Assembly (NCBI RefSeq): GCF_014201095.1
Contig: NZ_JACHDN010000001.1
Coordinates: 2,108,001-2,172,000, forward strand
Origin: Cellulomonas hominis
Lineage (GTDB): Bacteria > Actinomycetota > Actinomycetes > Actinomycetales > Cellulomonadaceae
Reading direction: 5' to 3'
Length of the DNA stretch: 64,000 nucleotides
Positions 33,496 to 43,097 of this stretch are shown here, one piece after another. Under the pieces are notes generated by a model that saw only the letters and a program-made list of their open reading frames with translations, was not told the DNA's origin and did no database searches. Within the stretch, counting starts at the first letter, position 1. Every line of letters starts with the position of its first letter. Made by a program: the position numbers and the translations under genes.

Positions 33496-36288
33496 TCAGT
33501 GCGACGCGGCGTGCGAGTGGGAATAGCGGGGCGGGTCCGCATCGAAGGCCGCCGCGCACCCCGGAGAGCAGAAGTAGAACGTCATGCCGTCGTGCTCTCG
33601 GCTGGCGGCGGCGCTCTTCGGGTCGACGGTCATGCCGCAGATCGGGTCGACGGCCGTAGCGTCGTGCTGGTGGTGTGCCATGGGGATCTCCTCTTCGTCG
33701 TGGTCGCGCCCGATCTCGACCACCGGGTCGGTGGCCGAGACGATGGTGTCGTCCGTCGTTGCGACGGACCGGGGCGTGAACCGGCGCAGCCGGTTGGCGT
33801 TGGTGACGACCGACAGGGACGACAACGCCATCGCCAAGGCGGCGATCACAGGGCTGAGAAGCAGCCCGAACGCGGGGTAGAGCACGCCGGCTGCCACGGG
33901 GATGCCGATCGCGTTGTACCCGAAGGCGAAGCCGAGGTTCTGGCGGATGTTGCGCATGGTGGCGCGGGACAGGTCGATGGCCGTCACGAGACCGCCGAGG
34001 TTTCCTGAGATCAACGTGATGTCGGAGGACTCGATGGCCACGTCGGTGCCGGTGCCGATCGCCGAGCCGACGTCCGCCTGGGCGAGTGCTGGTGCGTCGT
34101 TGATGCCGTCACCGACCATCCCGACAACTCGCCCCTCGGCCTGCAGCCGCTTGACCTCGCGGGCCTTGTGCTCGGGCATCACCTCGGCGACCACGCGGCT
34201 GATGCCGACCACGCGCGCGATTGCCGCGGCGGTTGCCCGGTTGTCGCCGGTCATCATCACGACCTCGATACCCCGCGCGCGAAGATCCGTGATCGCTCGC
34301 GCCGAGCCTTCCTTGACCGGATCGGCCACGGCGATGACCCCGGCGGGGCGTGCGTCGACGGCCACGAGCATCGGCGTCTTGCCCTGCCCGGCCAGCCGGT
34401 CCAGGTCACCAGTCAGACTCTGCGGTTCGACGCCGGCCTCGGTCAGGAGCCGCCGGTTGCCGACGAGCACCTCGACCCCGCCGATCCGGGCCCGCACTCC
34501 CTGGCCCGTCACCGACTGGAATGAGGCGGCAAGCGGAACGTCCAGTCCGCGGTCTCGCGCGTCGGCGACGATCGCGGCGGCCAGTGGGTGCTCCGAGTCG
34601 CGCTCGGCGGCGGCAACCAATGCGAGCAGCGCGTTTCTCTCGAACCCCGCCGCAGGTAGCACGTCGGTGAGAGCAGGAGCACCCTGGGTGATGGTGCCGG
34701 TCTTGTCCAGGACGACGGTGTCGAGCCTGTGGGCGGTCTCCAGCGCCTCGGCGGAACGGATCAGGATCCCGGCCGTCGCCCCCTTGCCGGTGCCGACGGT
34801 GATCGACAGCGGAGTGGCGAGGCCGAGCGCGCACGGGCAGGCGATGATCAGGACCGCGACCGCGGCGACCAGAGCGAACACGCCCGAGGGCGCAGGCCCG
34901 ACGAGCCACCACACCACGAACGTCCAGATGGCGATCGCGATGACCGCAGGCACGAAATACCCGGACACCTTGTCGACCAGGCGCTGGATGGGCGCCTTGG
35001 AGCCCTGCGCCTCGCGGACGAGCTTGATGATCTGGGCGAGCATCGTATCGGCGCCGACCTTGGTGGCCGTGTACCGGAACGAGCCTGTGGTGTTGATCGT
35101 CGCACCGATGACCGGGTCACCGGTGGACTTCACCACGGGGATCGGCTCGCCGGTGACCATCGACTCGTCGACAGCGGACCGCCCGGAGACCACTTCCCCG
35201 TCGACCGGCAGCTTCTCACCGGGGCGGATCGCCACGGTGTCGCCGAGCATGACCTGCTCGACGGGCAGCTCCAGCTCCCGCCCGTCGCGCACGACCCGAG
35301 CGGTGCGTGGCTGCAGGCCGATCAGCGCCCGGATCGCCTCGCCCGTGCCGGCTTTGGCCTTGGTCTCCAGAAGTCGGCCGAGCAGGATCAAGGTGAGGAT
35401 GACGCCGACGGCCTCGTAGTAGACCTCGCGCGAGTCCTCGGGCAGCACACTCGGGGCGAACGTGACGACAAGGCTGAACCCGAACGCCGCGATCGTGCCC
35501 AGGGTGATCAGGGAGTTCATGTCGGCGGTCCGATGGGACAGCGCCAGCCATCCCGTTCTGTGGATTGGCCATCCCGTGTACACCATGACCGGGGCGATCA
35601 GGAGCAGCTGGAGCCACGGCCGCATCAGCAGGTCGGGCACCCACGTGGCGCCGAACAGCTCGTGGGCCATGACCGCGACCAGAACGGGGAAGGTCAGTAC
35701 CGCACCGAAGAGCACACGGCGTCGCAGATCGGCGATCTCGGTGGCGCGCTCAGCCGCCTCGCCGTCCTCCGGCTGACCCTCGCTCGGCACACTGGGTGTG
35801 CCCCGCCCCTGTGGCCCCGTCTCGCCGGCCGGAACGTCTCCGGTCGGGTGGTGCGGCTGCGCCTCGGGTTCGACGACGGCGGTCGCCGTCGTCGAACCCG
35901 AGGTCTGCGAAGCGCCGCGAGAGCCTGCGACCACCTTCACGGTGCCGCGAAGCATGTTCATCCCGCACGCAAACCCGTACTCGCCGAGCTCGAGAGGGGT
36001 GAACTCCACCGCCGTGGTGGCATAGGCGCGCAGGTCCTGGTTGACCTTGAAGTCCGGGAACACCACCCGTGAGGAGCAGTCGCCGGCCTCCTGTCGGTCG
36101 AACAGCAGACGCACGGGTACACCTTGCTCCACCTCGATGACGTCGGGGCTGTAGCCGCCCTTCACGGCGACCGTCAGCACCTGCACGCCGCCTTCGGCTA
36201 CAGCCCGGCTCGACGAGCGTGGACCGAAGAAGTACCAGCCCAACACTCCGGTCAGCACAACCGCGATCGCGATGACGACCACATCCAT
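33496..36288 (-). CDS. copA: Cu(I)-exporting P1B-ATPase with N-terminal cupredoxin and C-terminal YHS domain
   Basis: 930 aa. A membrane anchor (1-20) leads to a cupredoxin-like domain (about 35-121: [30 protein letters not shown]), replacing the usual heavy-metal-associated domain. A Pro/Thr linker follows. The ATPase core has TGE (379-381), the transport motif CPC (484-486), DKTGT (528-532) and [12 protein letters not shown]. Residues 870-930 are a YHS domain ([25 protein letters not shown]). It expels Cu(I). A CsoR palindrome lies about 95 bp upstream. The linker DNA contains a 19-bp perfect hairpin, and the YHS part has its own start signals. Confidence 0.92.
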   Translation of the reverse strand: MDVVVIAIAVVLTGVLGWYFFGPRSSSRAVAEGGVQVLTVAVKGGYSPDVIEVEQGVPVRLLFDRQEAGDCSSRVVFPDFKVNQDLRAYATTAVEFTPLELGEYGFACGMNMLRGTVKVVAGSRGASQTSGSTTATAVVEPEAQPHHPTGDVPAGETGPQGRGTPSVPSEGQPEDGEAAERATEIADLRRRVLFGAVLTFPVLVAVMAHELFGATWVPDLLMRPWLQLLLIAPVMVYTGWPIHRTGWLALSHRTADMNSLITLGTIAAFGFSLVVTFAPSVLPEDSREVYYEAVGVILTLILLGRLLETKAKAGTGEAIRALIGLQPRTARVVRDGRELELPVEQVMLGDTVAIRPGEKLPVDGEVVSGRSAVDESMVTGEPIPVVKSTGDPVIGATINTTGSFRYTATKVGADTMLAQIIKLVREAQGSKAPIQRLVDKVSGYFVPAVIAIAIWTFVVWWLVGPAPSGVFALVAAVAVLIIACPCALGLATPLSITVGTGKGATAGILIRSAEALETAHRLDTVVLDKTGTITQGAPALTDVLPAAGFERNALLALVAAAERDSEHPLAAAIVADARDRGLDVPLAASFQSVTGQGVRARIGGVEVLVGNRRLLTEAGVEPQSLTGDLDRLAGQGKTPMLVAVDARPAGVIAVADPVKEGSARAITDLRARGIEVVMMTGDNRATAAAIARVVGISRVVAEVMPEHKAREVKRLQAEGRVVGMVGDGINDAPALAQADVGSAIGTGTDVAIESSDITLISGNLGGLVTAIDLSRATMRNIRQNLGFAFGYNAIGIPVAAGVLYPAFGLLLSPVIAALAMALSSLSVVTNANRLRRFTPRSVATTDDTIVSATDPVVEIGRDHDEEEIPMAHHQHDATAVDPICGMTVDPKSAAASREHDGMTFYFCSPGCAAAFDADPPRYSHSHAASH
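33679..33693 (-). promoter_or_regulatory. Internal ribosome site and ATG before the YHS part of copA
   Basis: GAGGAG lies 6 nt before ATG 33681, codon 870 of copA. It could start a free 61-aa YHS protein ([16 protein letters not shown]...). In related clusters YHS proteins are encoded separately, so the fusion may be recent or both forms may be made. Confidence 0.45.
35862..35903. repeat. 19-bp perfect inverted repeat with 4-nt loop inside copA
   Basis: CCTCGGGTTCGACGACGGC, loop GGTC, and the exact complement. It covers codons 129-142 in the linker between the cupredoxin and ATPase domains, away from conserved residues. Confidence 0.85.
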
Positions 36289-36381
36289 GACCGTCCGACC
36301 TCCTCTCGACCTCCGCCTCCTGCCGGCGGCAAGTGGCCCCCCACGAGCGAGGCGTGCCGTCGGCGCGCAACCTCCGGAGCC

Positions 36382-36398
36382 ATACCCCGTGGGGGTAT
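36382..36398. promoter_or_regulatory. CsoR operator upstream of copA
   Basis: ATACCCC-GTG-GGGGTAT, a perfect palindrome of the TACCC/GGGTA type bound by CsoR. It is 94 bp before the copA start on the minus strand. Confidence 0.88.
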
Positions 36399-36588
36399 TT
36401 CACGATAGGCGGCCGCGTGCTGCGGTCCTGCTGCGCGGCGATGGAGATTCGATGAATCCGCGGTACCGACTACTCGTGCATGAGACTCGGGGACGGTCCG
36501 CCGGGGGAACACCGGCAGGTCGATGCGACTGCCGCGCCGCCGGGCCGCGCACCGTAATCGGTCTGTGTCTGCTCGGAGCCCACCACTG

Positions 36589-36624
36589 CCTACAAGGGCG
36601 GCGCTTCCTACAAGGGCGGCGCTT
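36589..36624. repeat. Two tandem copies of an 18-bp unit
   Basis: CCTACAAGGGCGGCGCTT occurs twice head to tail in the untranslated region between copA and mrpA. No gene is supported across it. Confidence 0.8.
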
Positions 36625-36666
36625 CGCTCGGCGCCGCCGCGCACCCTGCGACGGAGCCAGAGGACT

Positions 36667-36684
36667 CTTCACATGGACTTCATC
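36667..36684 (+). promoter_or_regulatory. 11-bp-period direct repeat with no gene behind it (site i)
   Basis: CTTCACA-TGGA-CTTCATC reads toward the mrpA side, but the DNA from about 36740 on has backbone character. Its original target gene was probably lost at that junction. The rest of 36399-36927 holds no supported gene. Confidence 0.45.
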
Positions 36685-36927
36685 GGAGCTGAAGAGCGAC
36701 TCGATGCGGTGACCTTACGGTCAGGACCGTTGACCGGGCCGGTTGCTCGGTGACGGGGCCAGTCGTTGAGACGAGCCCAGCGTCCGGCGGGTGTTCACGG
36801 ACCACGACTCGCTTGTTCCAGTGTCCCGACCGCCGCCCGCCGCCCGCCGTCCCGCCTCGAGCGGTCGCGGGCCCGGACCCGGCGCACCGACCGACCGACC
36901 ACCCGCCCACGACAGGACGGAGCGGAC

Positions 36928-39900
36928 GTGCTGCAGCTCCTCGCGGTGCACCTCCTGGCTGCCCTGGTCGCGCCTGCGCTCGTCGCGTGGATCGGCCGGA
37001 AGGCGTTCTGGGTGCTCGCGCTGGCGCCGGCGTCCGCGACGGTGTGGGCCCTCTCGCTCACCGGCCGCGTGATGGACGGCGACGGGCCGACGCAGACCGT
37101 CGAGTGGATCCCCGGGCTCGGGCTCGACCTCTCCTTCCGGCTCGACACGCTGTCCTGGCTGATGACCCTGCTCGTCGGCGGCGTCGGCGCGGTCGTGCTG
37201 GTCTACTGCTCGGCGTACTTCAAGGCGCACGCGAGCGGGCTCGGCCGGTTCAGCGGCGTGCTGGTCGCGTTCGCCGGGGCGATGCTCGGCCTGGTCACCG
37301 CCGACGACACCCTGCTGCTGTTCGTGTTCTGGGAGCTGACCACGGTCTTCTCCTACCTGCTCATCGGGCACTACCACGAGCGCAAGGCCAGCCGCCGGGC
37401 GGCGATGCAGGCGATCGTCGTCACGACGGCCGGCGGCCTGACGATGCTGGTCGGGGTGATCCTGCTCGGCGAGGCCGCGGGCACGTACCGGCTGTCGGAG
37501 ACGCTCGCGGACCCGCCGCACGGCGGCATGGTCACCGCGGCCGTGGTCTGCCTGCTGGTCGGCGCGGCCTCCAAGTCCGCGCTGATCCCGCTGCACTTCT
37601 GGCTCCCCGCGGCGATGGCCGCGCCGACCCCGGTCAGCGCGTACCTGCACGCCGCCGCGATGGTGAAGGCCGGCGTCTACCTGGTCGCGCGGTTCGCCCC
37701 GGCGTACTCGGAGCTCCCCGCCTGGCGGACGATCGTCGTCGTGCTCGGCTGCGGCACGCTGCTGCTCGGCGGCTACCGGGCGCTGCGGCAGCACGACCTC
37801 AAGCTCGTCCTCGCGTTCGGCACGGTGAGCCAGCTCGGGCTGATCATCCTGCTCGTCGGGTACGGCACGAAGGCGACCGCGCTCGCGGGCCTCGCGCTGA
37901 TCGGCGCGCACGCGATGTTCAAGGCCGCCCTGTTCCTCGTGGTCGGCGTGGTGGACGCCGCGACCGGCACCCGCGACCTGCGCCGGCTGTCCGGCGTCGG
38001 CCGCGCGCTGCCCCTGACCGCCGCCGCGGGCGGGCTCGCGACGCTGTCGATGATCGGCGCGCCGCCGTTCGCCGGGTACGTCGCCAAGGAGGCCGCGCTG
38101 GAGGCGCTGGGCCACGACGGCGACCCGCTCGGCGTCGTCGTCCTGGTCGCGGTCGCGGTCGGCTCGGCGCTCACCGTGGCGTACGGCCTGCGGCTGTGGT
38201 GGGGCGCGTTCGCCAGCAAGCCGGTGCTGTCGCCCGCGGCCGTGCGCGCCCTCGCTGCCGCCCGCGACGCCAAGGACCCGTCGCGGGACGTCAAGGAGCC
38301 GGTCGACCACTCCGCGCACCCCGACGACGAGCGCGCCGTGCCGGCCCCGGTCGGGCGCCCGTCGCTCGTGCTCGTCTGGCCCGCGATGCTGCTCGCCGTG
38401 CTCGGCCTGGCCGTGGCGCTGCTGCCGGGTCTCGGCGAGGAGCTGCTCGCCCCGCAGGCTGACGCGTACCCGGCCGGCGAGCCCGGCCACCTCCTGCTCT
38501 GGGGCGGCTTCACCCCGACGCTGGCGATCACCGCCGTCGTGCTGCTCACCGGCGTGCTGCTGTTCGTCGCCCGCGGCCCCGTCGAGCTCGCGCAGGCCGC
38601 GGTGCCGCACGTGCCCGAGGCGGACCGGCTGTACCGCCGCTTCATGCGCCGGCTCGACGACGTGGCCGCCGACGTCACCGCGTTCACCCAGCGCGGATCT
38701 CTGCCGGTGTACCTCGGCGGGATCCTGGTGGTGTTCGTCGTCACCGTCGGCGTCCCGCTGGTCGCCTGGAACGGGATGCCGGCCGAGACCCGCGTCTGGG
38801 ACCGCCCGGCGCAGGCCGTGGTCGGGGCGTTCGTCGTGGTCGCCGCCGTCCTGGTCGCCCGCGCCCGCCGCCGGCTGAAGGCGGTCATCCTGCTCGGCGT
38901 CTCCGGCTACGGCGTCGCGGCCCTGTTCCTGCTGCACGGCGCCCCGGACCTCGCGCTGACGCAGGTGCTGGTCGAGACCGTCACCCTCGTGGTGTTCGTG
39001 CTGGTGATGCGGCGCCTGCCCCCGTACTTCTCCGACCGGCCGCTGGTCGGGTCCCGGTGGGTGCGCCTCGGCATCGGCCTGGCGTTCGGCCTCACCGTCG
39101 GCGGGCTGGCGCTCGTGGTGCCCGGCGCGCGGGTGCACGCGCCGGTCTCCGTGGACTTCGCGGAGGAGGCGTACTCCTACGGCGGCGGCAAGAACATCGT
39201 CAACGTGACGCTGGTGGACATCCGCGCCTGGGACACGATGGGCGAGATCTCCGTGCTGCTGGTGGCCGCGACCGGGGTCGCCTCGCTCGTGTTCCTCCGC
39301 AGGCGGTCCGGGGCGATCTTCCGCGCCGGCGACGCCCCCGAGTCCCGGCAGGTGTGGGGCGGCGGCGAGGACCCGATGGCCGCGGTGCGCCGGCCGGTCG
39401 CCGAGCGGCCGTCCTACCGGTCCCGCGAGTGGCTGCGCGCCGGACGGACCCTGGCGCCGCGCCGCCGGTCCGTGGTGTTCGAGGTCGTGGTCCGGCTGCT
39501 GTTCCACACGATGATCGTGTACTCGCTGTTCTTGCTGTTCTCCGGGCACAACGCCCCCGGCGGTGGGTTCGCGGCGGGCCTGGTCACCGGCATCGCGCTG
39601 ATCGTGCGGTACCTGGCCGGCGGCCGGTACGAGCTCGGCGAGGCGGCCCCCGTGCAGCCCGGTCTGCTGCTGGGCAGCGGCCTGTTCCTGTCGGCGGGCG
39701 TGGGCCTCGGCGCGCTGATCTTCGGCGGCTCCGTGCTGCAGTCCTGGATCATCGACATCGCGATCCCCTTCATTGGCCCGACGAAGGTCGTGACGTCGTT
39801 GTTCTTCGACGTCGGCGTATACCTCGTGGTCGTCGGCCTAGTGCTCGACATCCTGCGCAGCCTCGGCGCCGAGATCGACCAACGCGCCGAGCGGTCCAGT

Positions 39901-39933
39901 ATCCGCGATCACGTGGAAGGACCTACCGGGTAG
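36928..39933 (+). CDS. mrpA: Na+/H+ antiporter subunit A (MrpA/MnhA, fused with B domain)
   Basis: 1001 aa from GTG 36928. The long MrpA part has NuoL-like antiporter helices (LLLFVFWELTTVFSYLLIGHYHERKASRRAA, HFWLPAAMAAPTPVSAYLHAAAMVKAGVYL, GAHAMFKAALFLVVG). A MrpB domain follows (FSGHNAPGGGFAAGLVTGIALI). Mrp complexes need subunits A-G; no C-G genes follow here. The last 50 or so codons are less GC-biased than the rest, suggesting a recombination joint near 39770. On its own it is unlikely to form a full antiporter. Confidence 0.9.
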   Translation: MLQLLAVHLLAALVAPALVAWIGRKAFWVLALAPASATVWALSLTGRVMDGDGPTQTVEWIPGLGLDLSFRLDTLSWLMTLLVGGVGAVVLVYCSAYFKAHASGLGRFSGVLVAFAGAMLGLVTADDTLLLFVFWELTTVFSYLLIGHYHERKASRRAAMQAIVVTTAGGLTMLVGVILLGEAAGTYRLSETLADPPHGGMVTAAVVCLLVGAASKSALIPLHFWLPAAMAAPTPVSAYLHAAAMVKAGVYLVARFAPAYSELPAWRTIVVVLGCGTLLLGGYRALRQHDLKLVLAFGTVSQLGLIILLVGYGTKATALAGLALIGAHAMFKAALFLVVGVVDAATGTRDLRRLSGVGRALPLTAAAGGLATLSMIGAPPFAGYVAKEAALEALGHDGDPLGVVVLVAVAVGSALTVAYGLRLWWGAFASKPVLSPAAVRALAAARDAKDPSRDVKEPVDHSAHPDDERAVPAPVGRPSLVLVWPAMLLAVLGLAVALLPGLGEELLAPQADAYPAGEPGHLLLWGGFTPTLAITAVVLLTGVLLFVARGPVELAQAAVPHVPEADRLYRRFMRRLDDVAADVTAFTQRGSLPVYLGGILVVFVVTVGVPLVAWNGMPAETRVWDRPAQAVVGAFVVVAAVLVARARRRLKAVILLGVSGYGVAALFLLHGAPDLALTQVLVETVTLVVFVLVMRRLPPYFSDRPLVGSRWVRLGIGLAFGLTVGGLALVVPGARVHAPVSVDFAEEAYSYGGGKNIVNVTLVDIRAWDTMGEISVLLVAATGVASLVFLRRRSGAIFRAGDAPESRQVWGGGEDPMAAVRRPVAERPSYRSREWLRAGRTLAPRRRSVVFEVVVRLLFHTMIVYSLFLLFSGHNAPGGGFAAGLVTGIALIVRYLAGGRYELGEAAPVQPGLLLGSGLFLSAGVGLGALIFGGSVLQSWIIDIAIPFIGPTKVVTSLFFDVGVYLVVVGLVLDILRSLGAEIDQRAERSSIRDHVEGPTG

Positions 39934-40420
39934 CGCAGAGCCTCCGCTCCACCGGCGGCGTGAGGGTGGCGCGAGCAGCGCAGGAGTGTGTCGAATCGCG
40001 GCCAGCGGAGCGCGTGTACTCACCTGCACCCCTTTCGGGGTCGCCTCACACCGGCTCCTGGTACGCGGCAACCGCATCGAGACACCCGTCGACACCGACG
40101 GGGGACCATCCGTTCCGGGCACTGGGCTGTCCGCCGGCTCCCGTGCTGGGCGCTCGGCCTGATCGCAGTGCCCTCCGCCTTCGCAGTCGGTACACGCGCC
40201 CGAGGGCCCGCTGCACAGCACGGATAGGTGACAACGGCTCGCAGGCGGCGAGTGCGCCTGAGTGGCCATGATCGTCCAGTGCTTTGTTCGGGGGTCAGGC
40301 GTCCGAGGCGGAACTGAGGCCGGCGGTGGTGGCACGTTCCGTTCGATCGAGGTGATGATCGCCAGGCGCCGCCTCGCGATCAGGCACGCCCCCGCAGCCG
40401 CGGCGAACAGGGGGCCTTAC
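39934..40420. other. No supported gene
   Basis: Neither strand shows a plausible protein. A short hairpin ACCCC-TTTC-GGGGT lies at 40029-40042, and TGATCGC/GCGATCA (40356-40362 and 40376-40382), past the NlpC/P60 stop, may be its terminator. It looks like a joint between backbone-type and island DNA. Confidence 0.4.
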
Positions 40421-41206
40421 TTACCCCACGCGGATGAACACCGGAGACGACTGCCAGATCTCCCGGATCTGCACCGCCTTGCCCGGCACCGGGGCATCGA
40501 CCTGCAGGTTGCCCCCGGCGAAGATCGAGATGTGTCCCGGCGACCAGATGAGGTCCCCTGGCTGGGCCTGGTCCCGCGGCACCTCAACCCCTGCGTAGCG
40601 CTGAGCCGCCGACGTGCGCGGCAGCTTCATCCCGACCTGCGCGTACACGTAGGACGTGAATCCCGAGCAGTCGAAGCCGCTCGGTGTGGTTCCGCCCCAC
40701 ACGTAGGGCACGCCCACGAGGCTCGATGCCGCCTCGACGATCGCGCTGCCATTCGCGCTGGACGGCGCGGGCGCCCCGATCTGGGGCGATGGGACAGACG
40801 CCTCGTCCCGAGCCGTGCTGCGCGTCGCAGCCGGGGCTCGCTCAGGTTCCGGCTCCGGCTCGGGGGTCGGCGGTGGCGTCACCGCCGTGGCAACCGGATT
40901 GTCGAACGTCCAGGTGGCCTCGGCCGGCGTTGCGACGACCGGCGTGGACTCGATCGCCGCTCTGGCCGCCGACGTAAGTCGTGCAGTGTCCAGCGGCGCG
41001 ATCCGGCTCTCGTGGTGGGAGGGCATCGTCGCGGACGCCGGGGTTGCCACCAGCGAGACGACCATGCCTGACGTCGCGACGGCGACTCCGGTGCGCCGCC
41101 CAGCGGAGGACAGACCGGAGGCGGCCGCGGCCTGTGCGTCGGTCCAGGGGGTTCGGGTGCGCCCGACCGCGCGGTGGCGCGCTCGGGTGAAGGGGCGTGC
41201 GGGCAT
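40421..41206 (-). CDS. NlpC/P60 cell-wall hydrolase
   Basis: 261 aa from ATG 41206 with AGGAG 6 nt upstream. The membrane or signal segment (about 40-60) is followed by a Pro/Glu-rich linker and a C-terminal NlpC/P60 domain: catalytic Cys in SGFDCSGFTSYVY, His in SPGHISIFAGGN, and PGDLIW before it. It should cut the D-Glu to diaminopimelate bond in stem peptides. The c-di-AMP riboswitch lies directly upstream, as in many actinobacterial NlpC and Rpf genes. Confidence 0.9.
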   Translation of the reverse strand: MPARPFTRARHRAVGRTRTPWTDAQAAAASGLSSAGRRTGVAVATSGMVVSLVATPASATMPSHHESRIAPLDTARLTSAARAAIESTPVVATPAEATWTFDNPVATAVTPPPTPEPEPEPERAPAATRSTARDEASVPSPQIGAPAPSSANGSAIVEAASSLVGVPYVWGGTTPSGFDCSGFTSYVYAQVGMKLPRTSAAQRYAGVEVPRDQAQPGDLIWSPGHISIFAGGNLQVDAPVPGKAVQIREIWQSSPVFIRVG

Positions 41207-41210
41207 CGAC

Positions 41211-41367
41211 GACTCCTGCTGCCTGCGAGGTGAGCTGTCGGGTTCGGGCCGGAGCAGCCCGGCCGGTCCGTCGGGACCGGCTTCACCCCAAGGGCACGAC
41301 GTGCCCGTCCATCCTGGTTCCCCCGCTCCTGCCCGTGCGGTCTGCGAGTCGTCGAGCAGCGGCAGGA
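41211..41367 (-). promoter_or_regulatory. c-di-AMP riboswitch (ydaO/yuaA class)
   Basis: The minus strand carries the conserved blocks in order: GGGGGAACCA, CTTGGGGTGAA, CCCGAACCCGACAGCT and ACCTCGCAGGC. Outer strands (TCCTGCCGCTGC and GCAGGCAGCAGGA) can pair as P1. The hydrolase ribosome site AGGAG lies in the 3' P1 strand, so ligand binding could hide it. Ends are approximate. Confidence 0.88.
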
Positions 41368-41582
41368 CTCGGCGTTCTGCTCGACCCACCCAGTCGGCGC
41401 CTGGGTGGCGACGATGCTAGGCACGAGCAGCGGGTGTGTCACCGCCCGCGCGACTCGCGCCGAAGCAGGGGGCACGCTTTGCGACACCCGCACGGGCACA
41501 CGTCGCTCCGATAAACGCACTGGTCACGGGCGCTCAGGACGACCGGGCGCGACCGTGCGCTCCGACCGCGACCTGCGACGAT

Positions 41583-41623
41583 CTTCAGCGAAACTTCATC
41601 GAAGCCAGTGCAGCAGCTTGATC
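41583..41623 (+). promoter_or_regulatory. 11-bp-period direct repeats before the multicopper oxidase (site h)
   Basis: CTTCAGC-GAAA-CTTCATC at 41583-41600 and CTTGATC at 41617-41623. The oxidase start is 100 bp past the first pair. The three-heptamer layout resembles site d. Confidence 0.62.
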
Positions 41624-41699
41624 CGCCGAGGGGAACGTGGAGGCAGATCACGGTTCCAGGGCGCCCCTGGGGTCGACGGCATGAGGAGTCACCACGAGT

Positions 41700-43097
41700 A
41701 TGATCCACCGCCGTCCCGTCGCCGTCGCCGCAACGGCCGCCGTCGTCCTGACCGTGGGTGCTGCCGCGTTCGCGGTCGCGCGTGCGCTGGATCCCGCCGC
41801 GCACGTCGCGGTCCAGAAGAGCATCACGCTTCCCGAGGTGGACCGGTACGACATCACCCAGGCGACCATGCAGGGGATCGCCGACCTCGACATCACAACA
41901 GCGGAGATGGAGGTGGGCGGTCGGACCATCGAGCGGTATCTCTACGCCGACTCCGCAAGCGAGGACGTGCACGGCGCTGGCGTGCCGATCGTCGTCGACG
42001 TGGGCCAGCGGCTGCAGATCGACGTCAGGAACTCCACCGACACCGCGACCAACATCCACTGGCACGGGATGAGCGTGCCGAACGACCAGGACGGTCCAGG
42101 CATCCTCATCGAACCTGGACAGGAGCATCGGTACGAGTTCACCGCAGCCCGCGCAGGAACGTACTGGTACCACTCGCACGAACGCCCCGTGCGCGACCAG
42201 GTCGATCGCGGCATGTATGCACCGTTCATCGTCCGCGAACCCGCGGACGCGCGCTACGACCTCGACCAGGTCCTCGTGCTGGACGACTGGGTCGTGGATC
42301 GGACTACCGGTCACATGGAGGTCGTCGGCGACGTCGACACCGTCAATGGTCGCACCGGCGACGACATCGAGCCGATCAGCATCACCGCCGGGCAGATCGC
42401 GAAGCTCCGGCTGGTGAACGCCTCGACCGCCAAGACCCAGAACCTGACGTTCCCGCTCGACGTGCGCGTCACCCACACCGACGGCGCACCCCTCGTCGAG
42501 CCCTACAGCACCCGCCGGCTCAGCATCGCCCCGGGCGAGCGCTACGACGTCGAGCTCGCCCCGGTCGGCGACCTGAGCTCGGGCTTGTCGATCACCAACG
42601 AGCGCGACAACGGAATGACCATCCCCGTCCACTACACCGCCTCGGATGCCCCCGCGGCTGTCTCGCCCTTCATCCCTCCCGCACCCAGCGCCCTCGCCCC
42701 CGACCTGGTGAGCCGCGAACCGGACATCGAGATGGTGCTCGCCGACGCGATGGCGATGTCCGGCGGCATGGGAATGGCCTGGACCATCAACGGCGACGTC
42801 TTCCCCGATGCCGAGACGTTCGACGTGCAGGTCGGTCGCACCTACGTCGTCCGCTTCCGCAACGCCGGGCGGCACCGGATGGACCACCCGATGCACGTGC
42901 ACGGTGCGCACTTCCGGGTGCTGTCCACCGATGGACGGCCCCTCGAGCGGGAAGTGTGGAAGGACACCGTGACGGTGCCACCGGACAGCTACGTGGACGT
43001 CGCCGTGACCTTCGACCAGCCCGGGACCTGGATGGTCCACTGCCACATCCTGGATCACGAGGACGCCGGGATGATGACCAGCATCACGGCGACGTGA
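41700..43097 (+). CDS. Multicopper oxidase
   Basis: 465 aa with an N-terminal signal/anchor (about 7-29). All four copper motifs are present: HWHG (120-123), WYHSH (156-160), HPMHVHG (about 398-404) and HCHILDHEDAGM (447-458). The last has type-1 ligands Cys448, His453 and Met458. Oxidation of Cu(I) outside the cell is the expected role in such clusters. GAGGAG is 11 nt before the ATG. Its stop overlaps the next gene (GTGA). Confidence 0.92.
   Translation: MIHRRPVAVAATAAVVLTVGAAAFAVARALDPAAHVAVQKSITLPEVDRYDITQATMQGIADLDITTAEMEVGGRTIERYLYADSASEDVHGAGVPIVVDVGQRLQIDVRNSTDTATNIHWHGMSVPNDQDGPGILIEPGQEHRYEFTAARAGTYWYHSHERPVRDQVDRGMYAPFIVREPADARYDLDQVLVLDDWVVDRTTGHMEVVGDVDTVNGRTGDDIEPISITAGQIAKLRLVNASTAKTQNLTFPLDVRVTHTDGAPLVEPYSTRRLSIAPGERYDVELAPVGDLSSGLSITNERDNGMTIPVHYTASDAPAAVSPFIPPAPSALAPDLVSREPDIEMVLADAMAMSGGMGMAWTINGDVFPDAETFDVQVGRTYVVRFRNAGRHRMDHPMHVHGAHFRVLSTDGRPLEREVWKDTVTVPPDSYVDVAVTFDQPGTWMVHCHILDHEDAGMMTSITAT

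Noticed and set aside
36400..36672. Minus-strand ORF with RRPCRKRRPCRQ repeats
   Set aside because: The pattern results from the tandem 18-bp DNA repeat; no ribosome site and no family.
40029..40042. Hairpin ACCCC-TTTC-GGGGT as a gene terminator
   Set aside because: Short stem, no T-run, and no gene ends nearby.
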